Source: Bifidobacteriaceae bacterium
GTDB taxonomy: Bacteria; Actinomycetota; Actinomycetes; Actinomycetales; WQXJ01
DNA: 47,068 nucleotides
Assembly (NCBI GenBank): GCA_031270825.1
Contig: JAISXH010000008.1
Location: 1 to 47,068, forward strand
Direction: 5' to 3'
A model generated the notes under the pieces. The model was not told the DNA's origin. It did not search any database and saw only the letters and a program-made list of their open reading frames with translations. The position numbers and the translations under genes are program-made. Positions 24,123-32,980 of the stretch are shown here, piece after piece; position 1 is the stretch's first letter, and every line of letters starts with the position of its first letter.

Positions 24123-25223
24123 TCAGGGGCGCTCGCGGTCGGCTTGGTCGGCGCTGAGCCGGGCCGCCGAGTCGGCGGCGATGGCCGAGGCGATCACCGG
24201 CGCCAGGTCGCCGTCCAAGACCTGGTCCAGGTTGTAGGCCTTGAAACCGGTGCGATGGTCGGCGATGCGGTTCTCGGGGAAGTTGTAGGTCCGGATGCGT
24301 TCGGACCGATCGACGGTGCGGACTTGGGAGCGGCGCGCGTCAGCGGCGGCGGCGGCGGCCTCCTCGGCGCGCATGGCCAGCAGGCGGGCGCGCAGGATCC
24401 GCAGGGCCTGCTCCTTGTTCTGGAGCTGGGATTTCTCGTTTTGACAGCTCACGACCACGCCGGTGGGCAGGTGGGTGATCCGCACGGCGCTGTCGGTGGT
24501 GTTGACCGATTGCCCGCCCGGGCCCGAGGACCGGAACACGTCCACCCTGAGGTCGTTCGGATCGATCTCCACTTCGGCTGGGTCGTCCGCCTCCGGCATC
24601 ACCAGCACGCCGGCGGCCGAGGTGTGGATTCGACCCTGCGACTCGGTCACCGGGACACGCTGGACGCGGTGCACGCCACCCTCGTACTTGAGGTGCGCCC
24701 AGACGCCGTCCTGGGGCTCGGGGTTGCCGCGGGCCTTGATCGCCAAGGACATGTCTTTGACGCCGCCGAGTTCTGTCTCATTGATGTCCAACACCTCGAT
24801 CGACCAGCCTTGGCGCTCGGCGTAGCGCTGATACATCCGGAACAGATCGCCGGCGAACAAGGCCGACTCCTCACCGCCGGCGCCGGCCTTGATCTCCATG
24901 ATGACGTCGCGGGCGTCATCCGGATCGCGTGGCGCCAGCAAGGACGACAAGCGCTCGGCGGCCGCCTGGCGGGCCTGTTCCAAAGCCGGAAGCTCGTCCG
25001 CGAAGGCCGGGTCGGCATCGGACAATTCCTGGGCGGCGGCCCAGTCCGCTTGTCTGGCCTGAAGCTCGCGAAAGGCTTTGACGATCTGCGCGACGTGGGC
25101 GTAGCGCCGCCCCACGGACTTGGCGCGGGCGGCCGAGGCATGTAAAGCCGGGTCCGCCATCTGGGCGGTCAGGTCCTCGAACTCGGCGATCAGCGGCGCG
25201 ACGGCCGCGCTCAAGTCAGCCAT
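24123..25223 (-). CDS. prfA: Peptide chain release factor 1
   Basis: Class I release factor of 366 residues, which recognises UAA and UAG stop codons and triggers peptide release. The GGQ loop is in [24 protein letters not shown], and the C-terminal [21 protein letters not shown] is typical of RF1. Start 25223 gives MADLSAAV and normal length; the frame is open to 25253. Only a weak ribosome site is visible. It is the last gene of rho-rpmE-prfA. The prmC (hemK) methylase gene that usually follows prfA is absent here; the next gene is convergent. Confidence 0.95.
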   Translation of the reverse strand: MADLSAAVAPLIAEFEDLTAQMADPALHASAARAKSVGRRYAHVAQIVKAFRELQARQADWAAAQELSDADPAFADELPALEQARQAAAERLSSLLAPRDPDDARDVIMEIKAGAGGEESALFAGDLFRMYQRYAERQGWSIEVLDINETELGGVKDMSLAIKARGNPEPQDGVWAHLKYEGGVHRVQRVPVTESQGRIHTSAAGVLVMPEADDPAEVEIDPNDLRVDVFRSSGPGGQSVNTTDSAVRITHLPTGVVVSCQNEKSQLQNKEQALRILRARLLAMRAEEAAAAAADARRSQVRTVDRSERIRTYNFPENRIADHRTGFKAYNLDQVLDGDLAPVIASAIAADSAARLSADQADRERP

Positions 25224-25431
25224 GAGCCCTGGGGCTTCGACACGGCCCCGCACCGACGGCTGATCGGCTCAGGCGCGGCCCGTCGGGGCGGCCCCGGCGC
25301 ATTTGACAGCCCTGGCCGCTCTGACAGTCCCGACACCGCAGGGAGCGGCACAACTGCGCTTGGTTCCTTGGTCTGGTCATGACTGCACCATCGGCCCGCG
25401 GGCGTGGCCGGCACCGCAATTGGCGCGACCT

Positions 25432-25656
25432 CTAAGCCGAGGTTCCGGCTTTCCGCTTGCCGTAGCGCGCCTCGAAGCGGGCCACGCGGCCACCGGTGTC
25501 GAGGATCTTCTGCTTGCCGGTGTAGAACGGGTGGCAGGCCGAGCAAACGTCCGCGTTGATGACTCCGGATTTCCGGGTCGAACGAGTGGTGAACGTGCTC
25601 CCGCAAGTGCAGGTCACCGTGGTGGTGACGTACTGCGGGTGGATATTCTTCTTCAT
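25432..25656 (-). CDS. rpmE: 50S ribosomal protein L31
   Basis: Ribosomal protein of 74 residues starting MKKNIHPQY. The zinc-binding cysteines are present (CTC near the N-terminus, CSAC near residue 36), so this is the zinc-containing form rather than the Zur-induced Cys-free paralogue. GAGGAG sits at good distance before the ATG at 25656; the frame extends to 25722 without support. It lies between rho and prfA as in many actinobacteria. Confidence 0.96.
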   Translation of the reverse strand: MKKNIHPQYVTTTVTCTCGSTFTTRSTRKSGVINADVCSACHPFYTGKQKILDTGGRVARFEARYGKRKAGTSA

Positions 25657-26029
25657 GATTGTCTCCTCAGTGCCGCCGGGTCGCGGCCCCGGTTGGGGCC
25701 CCGTGAACCGGCAGCGCGACACAAGTATTCTGCCAGAACGCTCAGGCCTGCGTTGCTATTCCAATTTTGAGCACGATGCCGTCCGGTCGCGCCTCCGGTG
25801 AGGCGCCCGGTTCGCGCCGCCGACCGTTCGCGCCACTCGTCGGCACCGCCCAGTCCCGCGAGCCCGCCCAGTCCCGCGAGCCCGCCCAGTCGGGGGCAGG
25901 TCGCTGTACGCGGGCGACAAGATCGTCGTCCGGGTCGCGGGCCCGCCCGGTCTGGGGGCAGGTCTCCCGCCTGCGTCTCAGGTCCGCAGACCGGGCCCAT
26001 TCCATGGGCTGGCGCCGAGGGTGGCGTGC
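25657..26029. other. 373-bp rho-rpmE gap with tandem repeat
   Basis: No gene is seen. Just upstream of rpmE is a GC-rich hairpin (GGGGCC/GGCCCC, about 25686-25704) that would fall in an rpmE leader. Further on, 2.5 copies of an 18-bp unit (CGCCCAGTCCCGCGAGCC, 25847-25891) lie closer to the rho stop. The AT-richer patch near 25720-25770 may hold the rpmE promoter. Confidence 0.55.
25847..25891. repeat. 18-bp tandem repeat, 2.5 units
   Basis: CGCCCAGTCCCGCGAGCC is repeated exactly at 25847-25864 and 25865-25882, followed by nine matching bases. Confidence 0.85.
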
Positions 26030-27919
26030 TCAGTGCAGGTCGGGAGTGGTCTTGTTGACCTGGAGCAGGAACTCGGCATTGGACTGGGTCTTGCGCATCC
26101 GCTCCAGCAGCAATTCAATGCCCTGCTGCTGGTCGAGCGCGCCCAGAACCCGGCGCAACTTCCAGTTGATCTTGAGTTCTTCCGACCCCATCAGCCACTC
26201 CTCGCGGCGGGTGCCGGAGGCATTGGCGTCGATGGCCGGGAAGATCCGCTTCTCCGACAGACTGCGGGAGAGGCGCAACTCCATGTTGCCGGTGCCCTTG
26301 AACTCCTCGAAGATGACCTCGTCCATCTTGGAGCCGGTCTCGACCAGGGCCGTCGCCAGAATCGTCAACGACCCTCCGCCCTCGATGTTGCGGGCGGCGC
26401 CGAAGAACTTCTTCGGCGGGTAGAGGGCGGAGGAGTCCACGCCGCCGGACAAAATACGTCCGGAAGCCGGGGCGGCCAAGTTGTAGGCGCGGCCCAGGCG
26501 CGTGATGCCGTCCAGCAAAATGACCACGTCATGGCCCAGTTCGACCAGGCGCTTGGCCCGTTCGATGGCCAGCTCCGCCACCAGGGTGTGATCCGAAGGC
26601 GGCCGGTCGAAAGTCGAGGAGATGACCTCGCCCTTGACCGAGCGCTCGAAATCGGTCACTTCTTCGGGCCGTTCGTCCACCAGCACCACCATCAGGTGGA
26701 CCTCGGGGTTGTTGACGGCGATGGCGTTGGCGATGGCCTGCATGATCATGGTCTTGCCGGCCTTGGGCGGCGAGACGATCAAACCGCGCTGACCCTTGCC
26801 GATGGGGCTGATCAAATCGATCACACGGGTGGTGAGATTCTCGGAGGCGGTCTCCAACTTGAGGCGCTCTTGTGGGTACAGCGGCGTCAAACTGGAGAAC
26901 TCGGGCCGCTTGCGGGCCTCTTCCGGGCTCATGCCGTTGACCGAATCGAGGCGGACCAGAGCCTTGAATTTCTGCTGGCGGCCTTGTGATTCGCCCTCGC
27001 GCGGCTGGCGCACCGCGCCGACGATCGCGTCGCCCTCGCGCAGGGCGGCCTTGCGAACCTGACCCAGCGAGACATAGACGTCGTTATTGCCGGGCAGGTA
27101 GCCGGAGGTGCGCACAAAGGCGTAGTTGTCGAGGATGTCGAGGATGCCCGCGACCGGTATGAGGACGTCGTCATCGCGGATCTCGACCTCCTCGAGGGAG
27201 GCGACATCGCGTTGGCGCTGCTTGCGGTCGCGGAAGCGGTCGCGCCGGCCCCGGCGGCGGCCGGACCGGTCGTCATCGTCTGAGGAATTGCGCTGCTGGC
27301 CGCCCTGGCGGTCACCGCTTTGGCGGTCACTCGAACCCTGCCGGTCCCCGCGTTCATGGGTGGACGAGCCGCTGTCAGACCGACGCTCGCGGTCCGGCCG
27401 GGCGGAGCTTCTCGGCTCGACAGCGCCCGGAGCCCCTTCGAGGGAGGGCGCGCCGGCCTGGCTCTGCGACGCGCCTGTTGGCGCTCCCGCCGGCGCTCCG
27501 GCGCGCCGGCCACGGCGCCGTCCGGTCGCCTCGAGGTCGGCTTTGACCAGGTTGACGGCCTCGGCCGCGCGGGCGGCCCGATCGCTGGAGGATTGGTCGC
27601 CAGAGCCCTTGCGGCCCTGGCTCTGGTCCGGCGCGGAGGCGCGGTTGGCAGGATCGGACGGACCGGCTGATCGGGTCTGATCGTGGTCGCGGCCGGCCGT
27701 GGCCGCGCCAGTTGCGGGCGCCGGCTTATCGGCTTGGTCGGTCCTGGCGCGTTGGGCGCGGTCGGAGGAGGACGGTTTGGTGGCGTTCGAGCCCCCAATG
27801 GCGGCGATCAGATCGGCCTTCCGCATCCGAGAGGTACCTTTGATACCCATCGATCCGGCTATCGACTGCAACTCGGCCAATCTCAGCGAGCCAAGGGGCT
27901 TATCGGTTGTGATTGTCAC
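26030..27919 (-). CDS. rho: Transcription termination factor Rho
   Basis: Hexameric RNA-dependent ATPase of 629 residues that ends transcription. The N-terminal Rho-N domain (LGSLRLAELQSIAGSMGI) is followed by a disordered insertion of about 200 residues rich in Arg, Ser, Asp, Gly and Gln, then the RNA-binding cold-shock-like domain (VAGILDILDNYAFVRTSGYLPG). The ATPase core has Walker A SPPKAGKT (about 380-388) and the Q-loop region VGKGQRG-like GKGQRGLIV. Such insertions are typical of high-GC actinobacterial Rho. The GTG at 27919 is preferred (AAGG 8 bases upstream, protein starts TITTDKPLG); an ATG at 27964 would add 15 residues. Confidence 0.95.
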   Translation of the reverse strand: MTITTDKPLGSLRLAELQSIAGSMGIKGTSRMRKADLIAAIGGSNATKPSSSDRAQRARTDQADKPAPATGAATAGRDHDQTRSAGPSDPANRASAPDQSQGRKGSGDQSSSDRAARAAEAVNLVKADLEATGRRRGRRAGAPAGAPTGASQSQAGAPSLEGAPGAVEPRSSARPDRERRSDSGSSTHERGDRQGSSDRQSGDRQGGQQRNSSDDDDRSGRRRGRRDRFRDRKQRQRDVASLEEVEIRDDDVLIPVAGILDILDNYAFVRTSGYLPGNNDVYVSLGQVRKAALREGDAIVGAVRQPREGESQGRQQKFKALVRLDSVNGMSPEEARKRPEFSSLTPLYPQERLKLETASENLTTRVIDLISPIGKGQRGLIVSPPKAGKTMIMQAIANAIAVNNPEVHLMVVLVDERPEEVTDFERSVKGEVISSTFDRPPSDHTLVAELAIERAKRLVELGHDVVILLDGITRLGRAYNLAAPASGRILSGGVDSSALYPPKKFFGAARNIEGGGSLTILATALVETGSKMDEVIFEEFKGTGNMELRLSRSLSEKRIFPAIDANASGTRREEWLMGSEELKINWKLRRVLGALDQQQGIELLLERMRKTQSNAEFLLQVNKTTPDLH

Positions 27920-28192
27920 TAATGAACCTTGTCTGTTGGCTAGCGGGTTCGCAGGCACGCACAACTGCGCTGACTTTTCGAACCCAGGATTAAGCGGCCC
28001 GCGCCGTTCAATTCATCGACGGCGATCTGCACGCTCGCAGAACATGCTAGCATCCTTCCCCCCAAAGTCCGCGCCCAAAGTCCGCTCCGACATGCGGCCG
28101 GACGAATGCGCGCGGGTTGCGGGCCCGGCGCCGGGGTTTGCGGCCAGCCCCGGGCGGTGCGGCGCCGGCGTGGGGCCGGGCCAGCACCTGTC

Positions 28193-28954
28193 TCAGTATT
28201 CGGGACGAGCAGGGGCGAGGAGGTCGCGGATGTCGTCGATCACCATGGTGGCGCCGGCCCGCTCGAGGGCCTGGCGGCCGACTCCTCGGTCCAAACCGAC
28301 CACCAGTCCGAAGGCGCCAGCGCGTCCGGCCTCGACGCCGGAGATAGCGTCTTCGATCACGGCTGCGGCGCCGGCCCGCACGCCCAGGCGCCGGGCAGCG
28401 TATAAGTAGGTCTCGGGGGAGGGCTTGCCGGCCAGATGCTCGCGGGCGGCCAGGACGCCATCGACCACCAACTCGAAGTATCGGGTCAACCCCGCCGCCT
28501 CCAAGACGGGCACGGCGTTCTTCGAGGAAGAGACCACCGCCAGACGTTTGCCCGCCGCGGCCAAAGCCTCCAAGACACCGGCTGTGCCGGGGTAGGCGGC
28601 CACGCCCCCCGCGGCCAGCAGACGGGCGAATTCGGCGTTCTTGCGGTTGCCCAGGGCGCCAACCGAACCCTCCCCGGGAGGATCCAGGACGGAGCCGAAA
28701 GGCAAGCGCAGACCTCTTGACTCCAGCACCGAGGCGACGCCCTCAAAGCGGGGTTTGCCGTCGATGTGCCGGAAGTAGTCCTCCTCGCTGTAGGGCTCGA
28801 CCGGGCGGGCGGGGCCGGCGCCCTCGCCCCCTCGGGCGGCCAAGAAGGGTGCGATCGTCGCCCTCCAGGCCTGGCGGTGCAATTCGGCGGTGGGCGTCAA
28901 GACGCCGTCCAGGTCGAATAGGAAAGCATCGATTCCGGGCCACAGTTCGCGCAT
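28193..28954 (-). CDS. HAD-superfamily sugar-phosphate hydrolase or mutase
   Basis: HAD subfamily IA enzyme of 253 residues. Motif I is FLFDLDGVLTP with the nucleophile Asp14 and acid-base Asp16, motif II is VVSSSKN, motif III is the Lys in LAGKPSPETY, and motif IV is IEDAISGVEAG. The cap domain and EDAISG pattern resemble beta-phosphoglucomutase family members that often go with glycoside phosphorylases, but none is nearby, so substrate is open. AAAGG lies upstream of the ATG. It is inserted between thrB and rho. Confidence 0.88.
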   Translation of the reverse strand: MRELWPGIDAFLFDLDGVLTPTAELHRQAWRATIAPFLAARGGEGAGPARPVEPYSEEDYFRHIDGKPRFEGVASVLESRGLRLPFGSVLDPPGEGSVGALGNRKNAEFARLLAAGGVAAYPGTAGVLEALAAAGKRLAVVSSSKNAVPVLEAAGLTRYFELVVDGVLAAREHLAGKPSPETYLYAARRLGVRAGAAAVIEDAISGVEAGRAGAFGLVVGLDRGVGRQALERAGATMVIDDIRDLLAPARPEY

Positions 28955-29022
28955 CGCGCACCTTTCCTTCAGTCGTTTCCGCGTTCCCCGAATGGCCGCG
29001 GAAGCCAGTTGCGGCGGGGGCC

Positions 29023-29913
29023 TTAGTCGACCCGGGCCACGTTGGCGCCCCGGGCCGCGATGGCGAGCGGCTGGAAACGCCAGCCGCTCGGTTCCGGCAC
29101 CTCGTCCGGGTCGGTTGTCAACACCAGCACGGCCGGGCCGGCGCCAGAGATGACAGCCGCGAGTCCGTTCTGGCGCAAGTCCGCCACCAATTGGGTGGTG
29201 GCGGGCATGACCTCGGCGCGGTAGGGCTCATGCAGGCGATCCTGCGTCGCGTCGAACAACAGCGCCGGGTCGAAGGCCAGCGCGTGGACCAACAGGGCCG
29301 CGCGGCTGACGTTGAAGGCCGCGTCCACATGCGGGACCCGCACCGGCAAAGCCGAGCGCGCCACCGCCGTGGCCACCACGCCATCCGGGATCAGCGCGAC
29401 CGCCCGAATGGCCGGGTCGAGTTGGAGCTGGGCGGCCTTGGGCGTGGTTCCGGCCATCCAGGCGACCGTGGCGCCGCCGAACACCACCGGCGCGGCGTTG
29501 TCGGGATGGCCCTCGTGTCCAGCTGTGAATTGGAAGACCCGCCCCGCGTTCAGAACCGCCGGATTGGCGATCAGGCCGCGCGCGATCAGCGCCCCCGCCG
29601 CCACCGCCGCCGCCGATGAGCCCAGCCCTTTGCCTTGTGGAATGCGGTTGAAACAGTTCAGCTCCAGGTTGACCGGGGGCGCTCCGACAGCCTCCAACGC
29701 CCGGTGCGCCGCGCGCAGCACCAGGTGCGAGTCGTCCTGCGGCAGTTGGCCGGCGCCCTCGCCGCGAACCGTAACCCGGGAGGGACCGGCGACGGCTCGC
29801 GCCTCGACCTCGTCCCACAGTTCCAAAGCCAGTCCCAGCGAGTCGAAGCCCGAACCCAGATTCGCGCTGGTGGCGGGCACCCTGGCGACAACGTGGTCGG
29901 CCGCGAAACGCAT
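29023..29913 (-). CDS. thrB: Homoserine kinase
   Basis: GHMP-family kinase of 296 residues that phosphorylates homoserine for threonine synthesis. VARVPATSANLGSGFDSLGLAL (about 9-30) is the N-terminal GHMP motif and IPQGKGLGSSAAAVAAG (about 90-106) the ATP-binding loop; a C-terminal AVISGAGPAVLVL is the third motif. Start 29913 gives MRFAADHVV, 4 bases after the hom stop; the frame is open upstream into hom. Threonine synthase (thrC), which often sits between hom and thrB, is absent here. Confidence 0.95.
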   Translation of the reverse strand: MRFAADHVVARVPATSANLGSGFDSLGLALELWDEVEARAVAGPSRVTVRGEGAGQLPQDDSHLVLRAAHRALEAVGAPPVNLELNCFNRIPQGKGLGSSAAAVAAGALIARGLIANPAVLNAGRVFQFTAGHEGHPDNAAPVVFGGATVAWMAGTTPKAAQLQLDPAIRAVALIPDGVVATAVARSALPVRVPHVDAAFNVSRAALLVHALAFDPALLFDATQDRLHEPYRAEVMPATTQLVADLRQNGLAAVISGAGPAVLVLTTDPDEVPEPSGWRFQPLAIAARGANVARVD

Positions 29914-29917
29914 CCCG

Positions 29918-31225
29918 CTATTCCCCTTCGACCCGCAGCACGCCGGCGACTTCCTCCACGACATCCAGCTTGGCCACCGCGGCGACGGTCTTGGCCAGCG
30001 CTCCCTCGGTGGCCTGGTGGGTCACCACGGTCAGGTCGGCCAGCCCCACGGTGTGCGCGCCCGGCGTCTGGCGGACCGCTTCGATCGACACGCCCTCGCC
30101 CGCGATCACCTCGGAGACGGCGGCCAGGACCCCTGGTTGGTCCTTGACCACCAGCCGCACTTGGAACCGGGTCAGGGCTTTGGACACGGGTAGGGCCGGC
30201 AGGCCGAGGTAGGTCGATTCGCCCGGTCCCAGGGAGGCGACCACTTTGTGGCGCGCGACCGTCACCACGTCGCCCACCACCGCCGATGCCGTCGGCCTAC
30301 CACCAGCCCCACGTCCGTAGAACATCAGCTCGCCCGCAGCTTCGGCCTCCACGTAGATGGCGTTGAAGGCCCCGCGCACCGACGCCAAGGGGTGGGTGGC
30401 TGGCACCAAAGCGGGGTGAACCCGCGCGATGATCCCTTCCGAGCCGTGTCGTTCGACTATCGCCAGCAGTTTGATGACATGGCCGGTGGCCGCCGCGGCC
30501 GTCACGTCCGCCGCGGTGACCTGGCTGATGCCTTCGCGATAGACGTCATCGGCGGAAATCCGGGTGTGAAACGCCAGGGAGGCCAAAATGGCGGCTTTCG
30601 AGGCGGCATCGTACCCCTCGACGTCAGCGGTCGGATCGGCTTCGGCGTAGCCCAACTCCTGGGCCTGGCGGACCGCCGCCGCCAAGTCCAGACCGTCGGT
30701 GGTCATGCGGTCCAAGACATAGTTGGTGGTGCCGTTGACAATGCCGAGTATGCGGGTGATGGTGTCGCCGGCGAGGGATTCGCGGATCGGGCGCAGAATC
30801 GGAATGGCGCCGCCGACCGCCGCCTCGAAGTAAAGGTCGACACCAGCCCGCGCGGCGGCGCTGTACAGCTCGGGTCCATGCGAGGCGAGCAGAGCTTTGT
30901 TGGCTGTGACCACCGACGCGCCGGCGTCGAAGGCGGCCAGAATGGCCGAGCGGGCGGGCTCGATCCCGCCCATCAGCTCGACCACCACGTCGGCCCGGCG
31001 GGCCAGGTCGGTGGCGTCGGCGGTCAGGAGGGCCGGATCCAGCCCCTGGGCGGAAGCGGGCAGGGGAGCGGCCGGGTCTTTGACCGCCACGCCGATCAAT
31101 TCCAGGGGGACGCCGACGCGCGAGCGCAGATCCGGGGCGGAGGCGTCGAGGAGCCGGACCACCTCGCCGCCCACGGTGCCGGCCCCGAGCAGGGCGATTC
31201 GGATGGGACGGGCGGTTTGGCTCAC
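29918..31225 (-). CDS. hom: Homoserine dehydrogenase
   Basis: NAD(P)-dependent enzyme of 435 residues converting aspartate semialdehyde to homoserine. The Rossmann loop is IALLGAGTVGGEV (about 9-21); the catalytic domain includes VNGTTNYVLDRM and GYAEADPTADVEGYDAASK; a C-terminal ACT domain (about 355-430) should give threonine feedback inhibition. AAGGAG lies 6 bases before the GTG start. It is followed closely by thrB and separated from lysA by 337 bp. Confidence 0.96.
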   Translation of the reverse strand: MSQTARPIRIALLGAGTVGGEVVRLLDASAPDLRSRVGVPLELIGVAVKDPAAPLPASAQGLDPALLTADATDLARRADVVVELMGGIEPARSAILAAFDAGASVVTANKALLASHGPELYSAAARAGVDLYFEAAVGGAIPILRPIRESLAGDTITRILGIVNGTTNYVLDRMTTDGLDLAAAVRQAQELGYAEADPTADVEGYDAASKAAILASLAFHTRISADDVYREGISQVTAADVTAAAATGHVIKLLAIVERHGSEGIIARVHPALVPATHPLASVRGAFNAIYVEAEAAGELMFYGRGAGGRPTASAVVGDVVTVARHKVVASLGPGESTYLGLPALPVSKALTRFQVRLVVKDQPGVLAAVSEVIAGEGVSIEAVRQTPGAHTVGLADLTVVTHQATEGALAKTVAAVAKLDVVEEVAGVLRVEGE

Positions 31226-31562
31226 TGGAACTCCTTGCCGGTTCGAACGGGCAGCGTTAGACCGCCGCCGCTGGGTTTGGTGCTACTGCGAGCCTATTAC
31301 GTGTCAGCGCCCCGGCGGGCATCGCCGCCCTGAAGAGGGGCTGTTCGCTGGCCGGGCCGATGCCGCGCCGGCGCTTCGGCCTGTCCACACCCACAGGGGC
31401 AGTTGGCCCGCACGGGTCTTGCGGGGCGCCCGAGAGGGCGGTATCCAGCGGGGGAATGAGGTCCGTTTCAGGTCAGGAAACCCGGATCGCGTCCCAAGGC
31501 CCTGATCGCACAAGGAGGCCCTGGTCAGGCGGGGAGGCCCTGGTCAGGCGGCTGTGGCTTAA
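31226..31562. other. 337-bp lysA-hom gap
   Basis: No gene is seen. It contains a perfect 19-bp tandem duplication (31514-31551) close to the lysA stop. The hom promoter presumably lies here on the minus strand, but I cannot name clear -35/-10 boxes. The size suggests hom-thrB can be transcribed separately from argS-lysA. Confidence 0.5.
31514..31551. repeat. 19-bp perfect tandem duplication
   Basis: GGAGGCCCTGGTCAGGCGG at 31514-31532 is repeated exactly at 31533-31551, just downstream of lysA. Confidence 0.9.
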
Positions 31563-32978
31563 TCAGGCGAAGAGGTCACGAGCCAGCAGATCGTCCATTG
31601 TCTCGCGCCGGACCAGGACCGTTAACAGACCGTCGCGGACCGACGCGATGGGGGGACGCCCGATGGCGTTGTAGTTCGAAGCCATGGAGTGGCAGTAGGC
31701 GCCGGTCACCGGCACAGCCAGGATGTCCCCGGCCGCGACATCGGCGGGCAGGTATTCATCCTTGACCACAATGTCTCCGGATTCGCAGTGCTTGCCGACC
31801 ACGCGGGATAACTGTGGCGGCGCCGTCGAATAGCGCGAGGCCACCGTGGCCGAATATTCGGCGCCATACAGGGCGGTGCGGATGTTGTCGCTCATGCCAC
31901 CGTCCACCGACACGTAGAGCCGGGTGAAACCGCCGTCCAGGGTGACCGGCTTGACGGTTCCCACCGTGTACAGGGTCACGCCGGCCGGACCGGCGATGGC
32001 CCGACCGGGCTCGATCGTGACGTGGGGGACGGCCACTCCCGCCGCCTGGCATTCCTGCTCCAGGTGGGCGGCCATCCGGCCGGCGATGGCGGCCGGAGCC
32101 AAAGGATCGTGGCCGGTGGTGTAGGCCACGCCGAATCCGCCGCCCAGGCCCAATTCGGGCAGATTCAGCCCATGTTCATGCTCGATCTGGGCGGTCAGGC
32201 GGGCCATCCGCCGAATCGCGAGTTGAAAAGCCTCGGTGTCGAAGATCTGCGACCCGATGTGGGTGTGCAGCCCCCGTAGCTGCAGGCGCTGCTGTTCGGC
32301 CAGGCGGCGCACGCCCTGGGCCGCCGATCCGTCCGCCACCGACAAACCGAACTTCTGGTCCTCGTGGGAGGTGGCGATGTATTCGTGGGTGTGGGCCTCC
32401 ACGCCGATCGAGCAGCGCAACATCACCTCCGGTTGGCAGTCCAGGGCCGCCGCCACCCGTTCCGCCTGGTCGATCTCGGCCAGCGAGTCGATCACGATCA
32501 GGTCCACCCCGAGGGCCATGGCCTGGGCCAATTCGGCATCGGACTTGTTCGACCCGTGAAAGGTGACCCGGTTCGGCGCGATCCCGCCGCGCAGGACGGT
32601 GTCGAGTTCGCCGTCCGAGCAAACGTCGACCGCCAGATCGTCCTCCGCCAGCCATCTGGCGATCCCCACGCTGATCAGGGCCTTGGCGGCATAGTGGACC
32701 CGGGCGCCGGCCAGGTGGGCGAAGGCGTCCGCGAAGGCGTGGGCGAAAGCCTGGGCGCGGCCGCGGAAATCGGCTTCGTCCAGGACGAAGGCGGGGGTGC
32801 CGACTTGGGCGACGATCTCCGGCGCGGACAGGCCCCCGACCCGGAGCACGCCATCGTCCCCCTTGTGGGCCGTGTCAGGCCAAATCTGCTGCAACAGCGC
32901 GTTGACGTCCTGCGGAACCTCGAGCCAGGCGGGAGCCCGTCCCTGCGCGTGCAGCGATCCGGCCTCATGGGTGGACAT
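31563..32978 (-). CDS. lysA: Diaminopimelate decarboxylase
   Basis: PLP enzyme of 471 residues, last step of lysine synthesis. The Schiff-base lysine is Lys99 in VHYAAKALISVG; the phosphate-binding GLGGGFGV and the active-site CESGDIV near the C-terminus are intact. The ATG lies 2 bases after the argS stop, with GAGAGGA inside the end of argS, so the genes are co-transcribed. Product meso-DAP consumption links it to cell-wall supply. Confidence 0.96.
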   Translation of the reverse strand: MSTHEAGSLHAQGRAPAWLEVPQDVNALLQQIWPDTAHKGDDGVLRVGGLSAPEIVAQVGTPAFVLDEADFRGRAQAFAHAFADAFAHLAGARVHYAAKALISVGIARWLAEDDLAVDVCSDGELDTVLRGGIAPNRVTFHGSNKSDAELAQAMALGVDLIVIDSLAEIDQAERVAAALDCQPEVMLRCSIGVEAHTHEYIATSHEDQKFGLSVADGSAAQGVRRLAEQQRLQLRGLHTHIGSQIFDTEAFQLAIRRMARLTAQIEHEHGLNLPELGLGGGFGVAYTTGHDPLAPAAIAGRMAAHLEQECQAAGVAVPHVTIEPGRAIAGPAGVTLYTVGTVKPVTLDGGFTRLYVSVDGGMSDNIRTALYGAEYSATVASRYSTAPPQLSRVVGKHCESGDIVVKDEYLPADVAAGDILAVPVTGAYCHSMASNYNAIGRPPIASVRDGLLTVLVRRETMDDLLARDLFA

Positions 32979-32980
32979 GG

